From positions 6,579,501-6,643,500 of the forward strand of contig NZ_CP050177.1 in the NCBI RefSeq assembly GCF_011694815.1: DNA of 64,000 bases, in the 5' to 3' direction. This document shows, in pieces, positions 7,843 through 16,743 of this stretch. Position numbers and translations under genes: made by a program. Numbering within the stretch: position 1 is the first letter of the stretch; each line of letters opens with the position of its first letter. The notes under the pieces were generated by a model. It saw only the letters and a list, made by a program, of their open reading frames with translations, had not been told where the DNA came from and did no database searches. The DNA is from Streptomyces liangshanensis. GTDB taxonomy: Bacteria > Actinomycetota > Actinomycetes > Streptomycetales > Streptomycetaceae.

Positions 7843-8568
7843 TCACGCCGCCGCAGGCAGCTCAGGCCGCAGCGGCCACGCCGGATCCACCGACTCCTCC
7901 GTCCCGTTGCGCGAGAACCACGCCTGGAGACCCCGCGCCTGCGCCGCGTGCCACACCGCCTGGAGCGTGTGCAGCTCCGCCGCCGTCAACCGCTCCATCC
8001 GCGCGGCGAACCGGCGGCCCACCGCCCGTACCAGCTCCAGCGACGCCAGCGCGTCCGCCGCCGCGTCATGCGCGCCCTCCAACTCCACGCCGTACTGCGC
8101 GCAGAGGTCCGTGAGCGTCCGCCGCCCCTTGCGGTACCGGTCCAGATGCTTGTCCAGCACCCGCGGATCCAGCACGCACAGCGGCACGTTCTCCAGATGC
8201 CGGCCCAGCGACGACGCCCGGTGCCGTCTCAACTCCCGGTCCAGCAAGGTCAGATCGAACGGCGCGTTCATCACCACCAGCGGCCGGCCCGCCGCGCACT
8301 GCTCCGCCAGCGCCCGCGCCATCTCCTCCACCGCCGGCGCCGGCCACCGCCCGTTGCGGTGCAGGTAGTCGTCCGTCAGGCCGTGGATCTCGGTGGCCGC
8401 CGGCGGCACCGGCACCCCCGGGTCTATCAGCCACCGCGTCACGCGGGGCCGCGCCCCCGCCATGTCCTGGACGACCAAGGCGGCCGAAACGATCCGGTCC
8501 CCCTCCACGTCCACTCCCGTCGTCTCCGTGTCGAATGCGGCCAGAGGGCCTTCGTACCAACGCGTCAT
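7843..8568 (-). CDS. DnaQ-like 3'-5' exonuclease (DEDDh)
   Basis: A 241-residue protein starting MTRWYEGPLAAFDTETTGVD, with AGGAG spaced seven bases from the ATG. The exonuclease I motif DTE is at residues 13-15, the second Asp is in VVMNAPFDLTLL, and the last motif is HDAAADAL, giving a DEDDh active site as in the epsilon subunit of DNA polymerase III. No polymerase or other domain is attached, so it is a stand-alone exonuclease that may act in proofreading, repair or RNA trimming; the sequence does not say which. The much longer open frame upstream (to 8856) lacks homology. It diverges from the DUF4365 gene. Confidence 0.88.
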   Translation of the reverse strand: MTRWYEGPLAAFDTETTGVDVEGDRIVSAALVVQDMAGARPRVTRWLIDPGVPVPPAATEIHGLTDDYLHRNGRWPAPAVEEMARALAEQCAAGRPLVVMNAPFDLTLLDRELRRHRASSLGRHLENVPLCVLDPRVLDKHLDRYRKGRRTLTDLCAQYGVELEGAHDAAADALASLELVRAVGRRFAARMERLTAAELHTLQAVWHAAQARGLQAWFSRNGTEESVDPAWPLRPELPAAA

Positions 8569-8702
8569 CCCCGAACTCCTCGCGCATATGCGGCAGATGG
8601 CGTCCATCCACTGCCCGAATCGGTGATACCCGGACAGGACATCCGGTACGCACTGTTTACGGAGGGCGCCGGAGGGTGACAACACAAGGGACGGGCATCG
8701 GC

Positions 8703-8719
8703 GTTGACGCCCCGTCAAC
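8703..8719. promoter_or_regulatory. Small perfect palindrome between divergent genes
   Basis: GTTGACG-CCC-CGTCAAC has two 7-bp complementary arms and contains a TTGAC like a -35 element. It lies in the 200-bp divergent region between the exonuclease gene and the DUF4365 gene and could be an operator. No supporting family knowledge. Confidence 0.3.
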
Positions 8720-8770
8720 CCGAACTGACCGGCCCCACTGACCGGCACGGCCCGGAAGGCACCCAGAGCC

Positions 8771-9337
8771 ATGGCTCTCGCGCAGCCCGAACCGGGCGGG
8801 CTGCTGCCCGAGCGGATAGCACCGCTGCGCGGAGCACTCGCCACCACCGCCTGCATGGAGACACTCCAGGTGGGCTACCTCCACGCGGTCGCCGCGGCGG
8901 CCGGCTGCTCACTCAGCCAGCCCTTCCCCGACAACGGCATCGACTGGCACGTCAGCCACAGCTCGCCCGGCCATGTCGTGGACGACGAGGTCACCATCAA
9001 GGTCCAGCTCAAATGCACCTACCAACTCGCCCCGCACCCGCAGGGGCCGGCCTTCTCCTTCACCCTCGACAACGCCCACCTGGTGAAACTGGCCCGCACC
9101 CCCGTCTCGGTGCACAAGATCCTCGTCGTCATGATCGTGCCCCGCAGCCAGGACGACTGGCTCCGGGCCGGCCACGACCGCCTCGACCTCAGGCACTGCT
9201 GCTACTGGATCAACCTGGCCGGCCAGCCCGTGACCGGCCGCTACCGGACGACCGTGCGGGTGCCCACCGCGCGGATCTTCGACGACCGGGCGCTCTGCGA
9301 GATCATGACCCGCGTCGGGTCGGGAGGGAGACCGTGA
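8771..9337 (+). CDS. DUF4365 domain protein, predicted PD-(D/E)XK nuclease fold
   Basis: A 188-residue protein. The segment PFPDNGIDWHVSHS followed by EVTIKVQLKCTYQ carries the pattern Gly-Ile-Asp(58) and Gln79-Leu-Lys81 expected for a PD-(D/E)XK-type nuclease core, which is the predicted fold of DUF4365. The rest alternates strands and helices with no membrane segment. A GGAAGG lies upstream of the ATG. Its stop codon overlaps the next start by one base (TGATG), so the two are translated as a pair. The role is unknown; nuclease folds of this family occur in restriction-like and defence loci, so this is a reasonable inference but not shown. Confidence 0.75.
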   Translation: MALAQPEPGGLLPERIAPLRGALATTACMETLQVGYLHAVAAAAGCSLSQPFPDNGIDWHVSHSSPGHVVDDEVTIKVQLKCTYQLAPHPQGPAFSFTLDNAHLVKLARTPVSVHKILVVMIVPRSQDDWLRAGHDRLDLRHCCYWINLAGQPVTGRYRTTVRVPTARIFDDRALCEIMTRVGSGGRP

Positions 9338-10611
9338 TGCACCGGCCGTCCGACGAGCCCGCCGACGAGGTGATCCCCCGGGCCGTCCGCCCCCGCCCCC
9401 CGTACGACCCCGCCGCGGAAGCGCGCGGGCCGTGGACCGGCGGCCTGGCACCCGACCCCGCGCGCACCGACCCCGCCGTCCTCGGCGCCCTCCTCGCCCG
9501 GCACGGCTGGCGCCGCCGCGGCGGCGCCCCCGGCCGCTACGCCCGCTGGACACCCCCGGCCCCCGCCGGCGGCGGCACCAGCCTCCTCGTGCCCGAGAGC
9601 CGCGCCTTCCCCGACTGCGAGGACCTGCTGAGCGAGGCCTTCACCGCCCTCGCCCGCAGCGCGGCCCCCTCCGCCCGCGACATCCTCGTCGGCCTCACCG
9701 TCCCCAGCGACGAGATCCGCTGGTGGCGCGACGTCCCCCAAGGACCCTCCGGCGCGGCGGCCTGGACCGTCCAGGAACAACTGCGCACGGCCGCCAGGCA
9801 GTTGCTCCTGGCCGGCGCCCTCGCCGTCCGGAGCAGGGCCGGCTACTACGGCGCCCGCCACCGCAGCCAGGCCCAGGCCTCCCTGGAAGGGATCCTCGTC
9901 GGACCCGCCCCCGGCGGACGCGAACTGACCGCCTTCGTGCCGGTCACGGACGGCCGCGCCGTCGCCGTCCGCCTCCACCACGCCCTCTACGCCGCCCGTG
10001 AGGCCGTCGACTACCAGCGGGCCACCGGCGGCATGGAGGCGTTCGACACCGCCGTCCAGGCCGGCGTGAGCCGCGAGCTCACCGACGCCGTGGTCGCCCT
10101 CGTACGCGGTACGGAAGGCGCCCGCATCACCCTCGCCTGGGCACCCGGCGCGGGCGTCCCGGACGGCTGCGTACCCCGCCCCGAACCCGTGGAGTTCTCG
10201 CCCGGCGACCTGCCCGCCCTGCGGGAGGCCGGCCGGCGCTACCTCCGCGACGAGCCCTCCATGCCGGTACGGATCACCGGAGCCGTCATCCGGATGCGCA
10301 GGGCGGGACCGCGCGGATCCGGATCCGTACGGCTGCGGGTCCTCGCCGGGGCGGAGATCCCGCACGTCCGGGTCGCGCTCGACGAGGAGGCGTACCGCAT
10401 CGCGGGACACGCGCATCTGCTCGGCCTGCCCATCCGGGTCGTCGGCCGGCTGGAGAGCCGGGGCGGCTTCCGCAGGCTCTCCGACGCCAGCGGCGTGGTG
10501 CCCGTCCAGGTGGACGAGGCGGAGCGCGACCGGCTGATGAAGTCGCTCCAGGAGAACCTGGACTTCTTCGAGGAGGCGTGCGGCGGGGGCGCCGATCCGG
10601 AAACCGTCTGA
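9337..10611 (+). CDS. Conserved actinobacterial protein of unknown function, partner of DUF4365
   Basis: A 424-residue soluble protein whose ATG overlaps the stop of the DUF4365 gene. Three regions are visible: an N-terminal segment with YARWTPP and LLVPESRAFPDCEDLLSEA (residues about 65-110), a central helical part containing SRAGYYGARHRSQAQASLEG, and a C-terminal beta-rich region from about 300 (PVRITGAVIRMRR, PIRVVGRLESRGGFRRLSD) that resembles an OB-like or small beta-barrel domain. I recognise the pattern from other actinobacterial hypothetical proteins but no catalytic residues. Strict coupling suggests it works with the predicted nuclease upstream. Confidence 0.75.
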   Translation: MHRPSDEPADEVIPRAVRPRPPYDPAAEARGPWTGGLAPDPARTDPAVLGALLARHGWRRRGGAPGRYARWTPPAPAGGGTSLLVPESRAFPDCEDLLSEAFTALARSAAPSARDILVGLTVPSDEIRWWRDVPQGPSGAAAWTVQEQLRTAARQLLLAGALAVRSRAGYYGARHRSQAQASLEGILVGPAPGGRELTAFVPVTDGRAVAVRLHHALYAAREAVDYQRATGGMEAFDTAVQAGVSRELTDAVVALVRGTEGARITLAWAPGAGVPDGCVPRPEPVEFSPGDLPALREAGRRYLRDEPSMPVRITGAVIRMRRAGPRGSGSVRLRVLAGAEIPHVRVALDEEAYRIAGHAHLLGLPIRVVGRLESRGGFRRLSDASGVVPVQVDEAERDRLMKSLQENLDFFEEACGGGADPETV

Positions 10612-10713
10612 GGAACCGGAAACCGTTTAGTGGGTGACGGCCCGGGCTCGGTACGATTCCTGGTGCGCACGGAAAAACAGGACGTGCGCGCCCCGTGCAG
10701 TCAGGAGAGTCCG

Positions 10714-12690
10714 GTGTCAGACGTCCGTGTGATCATCCAACGCGATTCCGAGCGGGAAGAGCGCGTGGTGACGACGGGCACTACGGCGGCCGAACTCTTC
10801 CCCGGCGAGCGCGCCGTCGTCGCCGCGCGGGTGGGCGGCGAGCTGAAGGACCTCGCGTACGAGATCGCGGACGGCGAGACCGTCGAGCCCGTCCTGATCT
10901 CCTCCGAGGACGGCCTCAACATCCTGCGCCACTCCACCGCGCACGTCATGGCCCAGGCCGTGCAGGAGATCTTCCCCGAGGCCAAGCTCGGCATCGGCCC
11001 GCCGGTCAAGGACGGCTTCTACTACGACTTCGACGTCGAGAGGCCCTTCACCCCCGAGGACCTCAAGGTCATCGAGAAGCGGATGCAGGAGATCCAGAAG
11101 CGCGGCCAGCGCTTCTCGCGCCGCGTCGTCACGGACGAGGCGGCCCGCGAGGAGCTCGCCGACGAGCCGTACAAGCTGGAGCTCATCGGCATCAAGGGCG
11201 CCGCGTCGGCCGACGACGGCGCGGACGTCGAGGTGGGCGGCGGCGAGCTGACCATCTACGACAACCTGGACCCGAAGACCGGCGAGCTGTCCTGGCGCGA
11301 CCTGTGCCGCGGCCCGCACCTGCCCACCACCCGGTACATCCCGGCGTTCAAGCTGATGCGGAACGCGTCGGCGTACTGGCGGGGCAGCGAGAAGAACAAG
11401 CAGCTCCAGCGCATCTACGGCACCGCGTGGCCGACGAAGGAAGAGCTGAAGGCGCACCTGGACTTCCTGGTCGAGGCCGAGAAGCGGGACCACCGCAAGC
11501 TGGGCAACGAGCTGGACCTGTTCTCCTTCCCCGACGAGGTCGGCTCCGGCCTTGCGGTCTTCCACCCCAAGGGCGGCATCATCCGCCGCGCCATGGAGGA
11601 CTACTCGCGCCGCCGGCACGAGGAGGAGGGGTACGAGTTCGTCTACACCCCCCACGCCACCAAGGGAAAGCTCTTCGAGAAGTCCGGACACCTCGACTGG
11701 TACGCGGACGGCATGTACCCGCCCATGCAGCTCGACGAGGGCGTGGACTACTACCTCAAGCCCATGAACTGCCCGATGCACAACCTGATCTTCGACGCCC
11801 GGGGGCGCTCGTACCGCGAACTGCCGCTGCGGCTCTTCGAGTTCGGGACGGTCTACCGGTACGAGAAGTCGGGCGTCGTGCACGGCCTGACCCGCGCCCG
11901 CGGCTTCACCCAGGACGACGCGCACATCTACTGCACCAAGGAGCAGATGGCGGACGAGCTGGACTCGACGCTGACCTTCGTGCTGAACCTGCTCCGTGAC
12001 TACGGTCTGACCGACTTCTACCTGGAGCTGTCGACCAAGGACCCGGAGAAGTACGTCGGGACGGACGAGGCGTGGGAGGAAGCCACCGAGACGCTGCGCC
12101 AGGTCGCCGAGCGGCAGGGGCTGCCGCTGGTCCCCGACCCGGGCGGCGCGGCCTTCTACGGCCCGAAGATCTCGGTGCAGGCGAAGGACGCGATCGGCCG
12201 TACGTGGCAGATGTCGACCGTGCAGCTCGACTTCAACCTCCCCGAGCGCTTCGAGCTGGAGTACACCGCGCCCGACGGCTCCAAGCAGCGGCCCGTCATG
12301 ATCCACCGGGCGCTGTTCGGATCGATCGAGCGGTTCTTCGCGGTGCTGCTGGAGCACTACGCGGGCGCGTTCCCGGCGTGGCTCGCGCCGGTGCAGGCGG
12401 TGGGGATCCCGATCGGGGACGCCCACGTCGCGTACCTCCAGGAGTTCGCCGCCGAGGCGAAGAAGAAGGGCCTGCGGGTCGAGGTGGACGCGTCCTCGGA
12501 CCGGATGCAGAAGAAGATCCGCAACCACCAGAAGCTCAAGGTCCCGTTCATGATCCTGGTCGGCGACGAGGACATGAACGCGGGCACGGTGTCCTTCCGC
12601 TACCGCGACGGTTCGCAGGAGAACGGCATCCCGCGTGACCAGGCGCTGGCCAAGCTGGTCGACGTGGTGCAGAGCCGGGTCCAGGTCTGA
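10714..12690 (+). CDS. thrS: Threonyl-tRNA synthetase
   Basis: A 658-residue class II synthetase that joins threonine to tRNA-Thr. An N-terminal TGS domain (residues about 1-60) is followed by the editing domain with [10 protein letters not shown] and later CRGPHLP, then the catalytic core with motif 2 [13 protein letters not shown] and zinc-site residues around MNCPMH. The C-terminal anticodon-binding domain has [10 protein letters not shown] and [11 protein letters not shown]. The GTG start is preceded by AGGAG at a spacing of seven bases and places the TGS domain correctly. A TACGAT at 10652-10657 is a possible -10 box. It appears monocistronic, ending in a hairpin that overlaps the end of the facing K+ channel gene. 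Confidence 0.98.
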   Translation: MSDVRVIIQRDSEREERVVTTGTTAAELFPGERAVVAARVGGELKDLAYEIADGETVEPVLISSEDGLNILRHSTAHVMAQAVQEIFPEAKLGIGPPVKDGFYYDFDVERPFTPEDLKVIEKRMQEIQKRGQRFSRRVVTDEAAREELADEPYKLELIGIKGAASADDGADVEVGGGELTIYDNLDPKTGELSWRDLCRGPHLPTTRYIPAFKLMRNASAYWRGSEKNKQLQRIYGTAWPTKEELKAHLDFLVEAEKRDHRKLGNELDLFSFPDEVGSGLAVFHPKGGIIRRAMEDYSRRRHEEEGYEFVYTPHATKGKLFEKSGHLDWYADGMYPPMQLDEGVDYYLKPMNCPMHNLIFDARGRSYRELPLRLFEFGTVYRYEKSGVVHGLTRARGFTQDDAHIYCTKEQMADELDSTLTFVLNLLRDYGLTDFYLELSTKDPEKYVGTDEAWEEATETLRQVAERQGLPLVPDPGGAAFYGPKISVQAKDAIGRTWQMSTVQLDFNLPERFELEYTAPDGSKQRPVMIHRALFGSIERFFAVLLEHYAGAFPAWLAPVQAVGIPIGDAHVAYLQEFAAEAKKKGLRVEVDASSDRMQKKIRNHQKLKVPFMILVGDEDMNAGTVSFRYRDGSQENGIPRDQALAKLVDVVQSRVQV

Positions 12691-12712
12691 CACCTGGCCG
12701 TACGCGCACAGC

Positions 12713-12744
12713 GGCCCCCGGGAGGCATCAGCCTCCCGGAGGCC
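12713..12744. terminator. Bidirectional hairpin between thrS and the K+ channel gene
   Basis: Arms 12713-12726 and 12731-12744 pair over 14 positions with one mismatch around the loop ATCA. The hairpin overlaps the last codons of the convergent channel gene. Confidence 0.75.
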
Positions 12745-13429
12745 GTCGTCCGTCCCGGTCGATCGGCCCACCGGGCTCGACCGCCCCGTCCTCCCGGCCG
12801 AAAAGCTGGATGAGCCACGACGAGAACGACCCCGTGACGGCCCCCAGCAGCGCCACCCCGCACGCCATCAGGACCACCGCGAACACCCGGCCCCACGGCG
12901 TCACCGGCGTCACGTCCCCGTACCCCACCGTCGTGATCGCCGACGCCGCCCACCACACCGAGTCGCCGAACGTACGGATCGTCGCGCCCGGCGCGCCCCG
13001 CTCCTGCTGGTAGACCGCGAGCGCGGTGGCGAAGCCCAACAGCACGGCGCTGAGACCCGCGTACGCCATGACCCTGCCGTACAGGCTGAGGCGCGGGCCG
13101 TGGTGGCGGCGCCGGACGGCGCTGTACGCGTTCACGATCCGCAGCGGCCGCAGCAGCGGCAGGGCCAGCACCACCGTGTCCAGCCAGTGCTTGCGCGGGA
13201 AGTGCCGGCCGAGGCCGCTGAGGGCCAGCCGCACCAGATAGTCGACGAGGAAGACCACCCAGGTCAGCAGGACACCCGCCAGGGCGAGGTCGCGCCAGCC
13301 CTGGCTGGTGTGCGGGGCCAGGACGAGGACCGCGTAGCAGCCGAGGAAGACCGCCGAGCCCACGAACAGGGGCAGTTCCATGCGGCGCTCCCAGCGGAGC
13401 AGGCGTTCGGGGCCGTTCCTGACGTGCAT
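12728..13429 (-). CDS. Voltage-gated-like potassium channel
   Basis: A 233-residue membrane protein with the K+ selectivity filter TVGYGD at residues 167-172. Before it come hydrophobic segments at about 21-38, 48-70, 84-99 and 120-141, and the pore helix and last span follow (residues 155-205). The segment PLLRPLRIVNAYSAVRRR resembles an S4-type Arg-rich helix, so a six-span voltage-gated type is more likely than a two-span channel. It would let K+ cross the cytoplasmic membrane. There is no C-terminal RCK domain. It diverges from the HIT gene with 78 bp between starts. Confidence 0.88.
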   Translation of the reverse strand: MHVRNGPERLLRWERRMELPLFVGSAVFLGCYAVLVLAPHTSQGWRDLALAGVLLTWVVFLVDYLVRLALSGLGRHFPRKHWLDTVVLALPLLRPLRIVNAYSAVRRRHHGPRLSLYGRVMAYAGLSAVLLGFATALAVYQQERGAPGATIRTFGDSVWWAASAITTVGYGDVTPVTPWGRVFAVVLMACGVALLGAVTGSFSSWLIQLFGREDGAVEPGGPIDRDGRRPPGG

Positions 13430-13507
13430 CGCCCCAGCATCGCGGGGGGTGGTCCGGCGGAGGCCCGGCGACACGCTTCCCACGTCCGAAGTCATATGCT
13501 GCACAGC

Positions 13508-14059
13508 ATGACGAGTGAGCCGGAGCAGCAGATCGGTGTGGGGACCCCGGACGCGTTCCAGCGTCTGTGGACGCCCCATCGGATGGCGTACATCCAGGGC
13601 GAGAACAAGCCCACCGGGCCGGAGGCCGGCGACGGCTGTCCGTTCTGCGCGATCCCGTCGAAGTCGGACGAGGACGGGCTGATCATCGCGCGGGGTACCC
13701 GGGTGTACGCGGTGCTGAACCTGTATCCGTACAACGGCGGGCACCTGATGGTGGTGCCGTTCCGGCACGTCGCCGACTACACGGAGCTGGACGAGGCGGA
13801 GACGGCCGAGCTGGGGCTGTTCACCAAGCGGGCGATGACCGCGCTCCGCACGGCGTCCGGGGCGCACGGCTTCAACATCGGGATGAACCAGGGCTCGGTG
13901 GCCGGGGCGGGGATCGCCGCGCACCTGCATCAGCATGTGGTGCCGCGCTGGGGTGGCGACACCAACTTCATGCCGGTGGTCGGGCACACGAAGGTGCTGC
14001 CGCAGCTGTTGGCGGACACGCGGGCGATGCTCGCCGCCGCCTGGCCCGTACAGCCGTAG
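13508..14059 (+). CDS. HIT family hydrolase / Ap4A phosphorylase-like
   Basis: A 183-residue HIT-fold protein with the catalytic histidine triad HLHQHVVP (His139, His141, His143). A CPFC pair at residues 44-47 may bind zinc, as in related actinobacterial diadenosine polyphosphate phosphorylases. It should hydrolyse or phosphorolyse a nucleotide phosphodiester; the substrate is inferred only from the family. TATGCT at 13495-13500 is a -10-like sequence seven bases before the chosen ATG, so the message may be leaderless. The alternative ATG at 13496 lies inside that box. Confidence 0.88.
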   Translation: MTSEPEQQIGVGTPDAFQRLWTPHRMAYIQGENKPTGPEAGDGCPFCAIPSKSDEDGLIIARGTRVYAVLNLYPYNGGHLMVVPFRHVADYTELDEAETAELGLFTKRAMTALRTASGAHGFNIGMNQGSVAGAGIAAHLHQHVVPRWGGDTNFMPVVGHTKVLPQLLADTRAMLAAAWPVQP

Positions 14060-14109
14060 CGGATCGCCGCCCCGCCCCGCCCGCGAGGGCGGCCCGGGGC
14101 GGCGATCCG
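14060..14109. terminator. 15-bp hairpin between converging genes
   Basis: Arms 14060-14074 (CGGATCGCCGCCCCG) and 14095-14109 are perfectly complementary. The hairpin fills the space between the HIT gene stop and the end of the facing membrane protein gene and can serve both strands. Confidence 0.82.
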
Positions 14110-14113
14110 TGGC

Positions 14114-15769
14114 TCACGCGTCGTACACGTCGGCCTTCCGCGGGGTCGGGTCCTGTACGGCTCCGCCGAGCGTGGACGACCTGCTGCCGAAGCTCGTGGT
14201 GTCCACGCCGTGTTCGTCCAGGACCCGCATCGCCGCCGCGTGCGCCACGCGCAGGACGGGCGTCGCGGCGCGCATGGCGTCGTCGGCCATGAAGCGGTGG
14301 CGCCAGGGCTGGTCGGCCCAGGCGTGCCGCAGGCCGAAGGGCTCGGGGAGGCCGAGCTTGCCGCCGAGGTGGTCGAGCAGCGGCGGGTACCAGGTGAAGG
14401 GCGCGCGGGCCGCGAGGCGGACGGCTTCCTTCGGCTCGACCAGCGGCAGCGGCTTGTCGACGGTCTCCCAGAAGCGGACCGGTTTGGCGACGGTGACGCT
14501 CTTGGGGGAGGGCCCGGAGGTGAAGAGGGAGTGGACGGGGCCGAGCGCGTGGCCGGTGACCTCGATGCGCAGCGTCTGGTAGAGGACGGTGACGTTGATC
14601 ATCATGGTGAGGACCAACTGGCCGTCCCACAGGGTGAACTGGACACCGAGGTTGTGGCGGTTGCCGCTGCCGAACTGCTGGTGGTTGCAGATCCGCTGTA
14701 TCTCGTGGCTCTTGACCTGGTACGCGTCGATGTCCTGGCCCTCGGGGCGGCTCACCGAGCCGGCGCCCTCGCCGACCGGCGAGACGATCCAGTGCTTGAC
14801 CGAAGGCGGCGGGAATCCACCGGAGTTGAGGGGGCCGCGCTCCAGCAGCTTCAACTGGTCGTGGATGGCCCGTATGACGTCGTAGCTGCGGAACTGGTGG
14901 ATCTCCTTGGCGGGGTCCTTGGGGACGAGGTCCTCGGCGAGCTGCCAGCTGCCCCAGCGGGTGCCCATGCCCAGTATTCCCTTGGGGCCCGCGTAGAAGA
15001 CGACGTTGGACCGCTGCTCGGCGGTGAGCTTCTCCAGGCCCTGGCGCAGCTGCTCGCGGCTCGCGTCGCCCGGGTTGCCCGGCACGGCCTCGGGGATCTT
15101 GGCGCCGATGCCGCCGCCGGCGAGGAGGGCGCTCCAGCGGGCGCGCAGGTCCTTCGCGGTGGCCTCGCAGACGCGTTTGGCCAGCCACCAGCCGACGACC
15201 GGGGCGACGATCATGCCGCGCAGGTACCACCCGAGGGGGCCGGCGAAGGGGAGGGCGATGAGGAAGATGACGGCGAGGACGCCGACGGCGATCAGGAGGG
15301 CGGAGCCCATGGCGCCGACGCGGCGGTCCTTCGCCCCGGCGAGGCTGCGGCGCAGCTGGAAGACGCCGAGCCAGAGCAGGGCGCCGGGGAGGAAGAGCAG
15401 GCCGAACAGGGCGGTGATGGCGGTGAGCTTCTTGTCCCTCTCCTTCCGTATCCCGTTCGCGGCGAGGCAGTGCTCGACCACGGTCTGGGACTCGGTGCCG
15501 AAGGACTGGATGAGGGCGCCGCGGCCGCCGCCGAGGGTCCTGAGCTGGACGGCGCGGGCGAACGCCTCGCCGAGATTGGGCTCCAGGAGCGAGAACCTGC
15601 CCTTGGTGACCTTGGACTTGTGCCATTCGTTGTCGGCCTTGAGGATCTCCTCGACCGGGCTGTCCCGGTAGGCCGCCGAGGCGAGGGCGTGCGTCGCCGC
15701 GGTCTGCCCGTCCGATCCCGTGAGCGGGACCTGCGCCCCCGGGCCGAAGTCGAATCCGTCACTCGCCAC
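14114..15769 (-). CDS. Membrane protein of unknown function, 551 residues
   Basis: A GTG start preceded by AAGGGGG gives a 551-residue protein starting VASDGFDFGPGAQVPLTG. A soluble N-terminus of about 120 residues is followed by two pairs of hydrophobic segments (near ITALFGLLFLPGALLWLGVF and ALLIAVGVLAVIFLIALPF), then a large soluble C-terminal part with many aromatic and charged residues. I see no enzyme motif. A longer reading frame extends upstream, but the ribosome binding site supports the GTG. It diverges from the PIM operon by 260 bp, which could hold promoters for both. Confidence 0.75.
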   Translation of the reverse strand: MASDGFDFGPGAQVPLTGSDGQTAATHALASAAYRDSPVEEILKADNEWHKSKVTKGRFSLLEPNLGEAFARAVQLRTLGGGRGALIQSFGTESQTVVEHCLAANGIRKERDKKLTAITALFGLLFLPGALLWLGVFQLRRSLAGAKDRRVGAMGSALLIAVGVLAVIFLIALPFAGPLGWYLRGMIVAPVVGWWLAKRVCEATAKDLRARWSALLAGGGIGAKIPEAVPGNPGDASREQLRQGLEKLTAEQRSNVVFYAGPKGILGMGTRWGSWQLAEDLVPKDPAKEIHQFRSYDVIRAIHDQLKLLERGPLNSGGFPPPSVKHWIVSPVGEGAGSVSRPEGQDIDAYQVKSHEIQRICNHQQFGSGNRHNLGVQFTLWDGQLVLTMMINVTVLYQTLRIEVTGHALGPVHSLFTSGPSPKSVTVAKPVRFWETVDKPLPLVEPKEAVRLAARAPFTWYPPLLDHLGGKLGLPEPFGLRHAWADQPWRHRFMADDAMRAATPVLRVAHAAAMRVLDEHGVDTTSFGSRSSTLGGAVQDPTPRKADVYDA

Positions 15770-16029
15770 TGCCGCCCCCTTGCCGCACGGACCCGCTGCT
15801 GCGGCCTGTTCCTGAGTCAGAGCACCCGGCACACCTGCGGAGCTGGGCACCTCAGCGTAACGGCGGTACGTGGTCCACGTCAGGGGAGTTGGCGCTCTTT
15901 CGCCACCGGGGGCCGGATGTTGTCCGGCGCCCCGCGCGGGTGTGCGGCGGTGGCGCGTCGCGGGCGTGGCTACGATGGGCCAGCCGGTGGCCGTCGGGGC
16001 CGCGCGGCCCAACGACCGTCGGGAAGGCC

Positions 16030-16743
16030 ATGCTGAACAAGTACGCGCGTGCATTCTTCACGCGTGTCCTCACGCCGTTCGCCGCGTTTCTGCTCCGCCG
16101 TGGAGTCAGTCCGGACGCGGTCACGCTCATCGGTACGGCCGGAGTGATGGCGGGTGCGCTGGTCTTCTTCCCTCGCGGGGAGTTCTTCTGGGGCACGATC
16201 GTCATCACGATCTTCGTCTTCTCCGATCTCGTCGACGGCAACATGGCGCGGCAGGCGGGTGTCTCCAGCCGCTGGGGCGCCTTCCTGGACTCGACGCTCG
16301 ACCGGGTGGCGGACGGCGCGATCTTCGGGGGCTTCGCCCTCTGGTACGCGGGCGGTGGTGACGACAACGTGCTGTGTGCCGTGTCGATCTTCTGCCTCGC
16401 GAGTGGCCAGGTCGTCTCGTACACCAAGGCCCGGGGGGAGTCGATCGGCCTGCCGGTCGCCGTCAACGGGCTGGTGGAGCGGGCGGAGCGGCTGGTGATC
16501 TCGCTGGTCGCGGCGGGTCTGGCCGGATTCCACCGGACGTTCGGGGTGCCGGGGATCGAGATCCTGCTGCCGATCGCGCTGTGGATCGTCGCGGTGGGCT
16601 CGGCGGTGACGCTGGCGCAGCGGGTGGTGACCGTTCGGCGCGAGTCGGCGGAGGCGGACGCGGCCGCGGCGGCGGAGGCCGCCTCGGGCGCGGGGTCCGG
16701 CTCCGGGGGCTCCGGTTCGCAGGGGCGTGAGGCCGCCTCATGA
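16030..16743 (+). CDS. pgsA: Phosphatidylinositol phosphate synthase (CDP-alcohol phosphotransferase)
   Basis: A 237-residue integral membrane enzyme. The CDP-alcohol phosphotransferase signature D-x2-D-G-x2-A-R-x8-G-x3-D-x3-D is complete at residues 66-91 (DLVDGNMAR, then GAFLDSTLD). In actinobacteria the enzyme beside the PIM genes joins CDP-diacylglycerol to inositol 1-phosphate, the first step to phosphatidylinositol. About six membrane segments are visible, followed by a Gly/Ser/Ala-rich tail. The ATG at 16030 was taken because homology starts at MLNKYARAFF. TACGAT at 15971-15976 may be the operon -10 box. Its stop overlaps the next start by four bases. Confidence 0.92.
   Translation: MLNKYARAFFTRVLTPFAAFLLRRGVSPDAVTLIGTAGVMAGALVFFPRGEFFWGTIVITIFVFSDLVDGNMARQAGVSSRWGAFLDSTLDRVADGAIFGGFALWYAGGGDDNVLCAVSIFCLASGQVVSYTKARGESIGLPVAVNGLVERAERLVISLVAAGLAGFHRTFGVPGIEILLPIALWIVAVGSAVTLAQRVVTVRRESAEADAAAAAEAASGAGSGSGGSGSQGREAAS

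Noticed and set aside
10612..10713. T-box leader upstream of thrS
   Set aside because: The gap is only about 100 bp and shows no T-box sequence or specifier hairpin.
10717..12771. Long - strand open frame across thrS
   Set aside because: Antisense shadow of thrS without recognisable domains.
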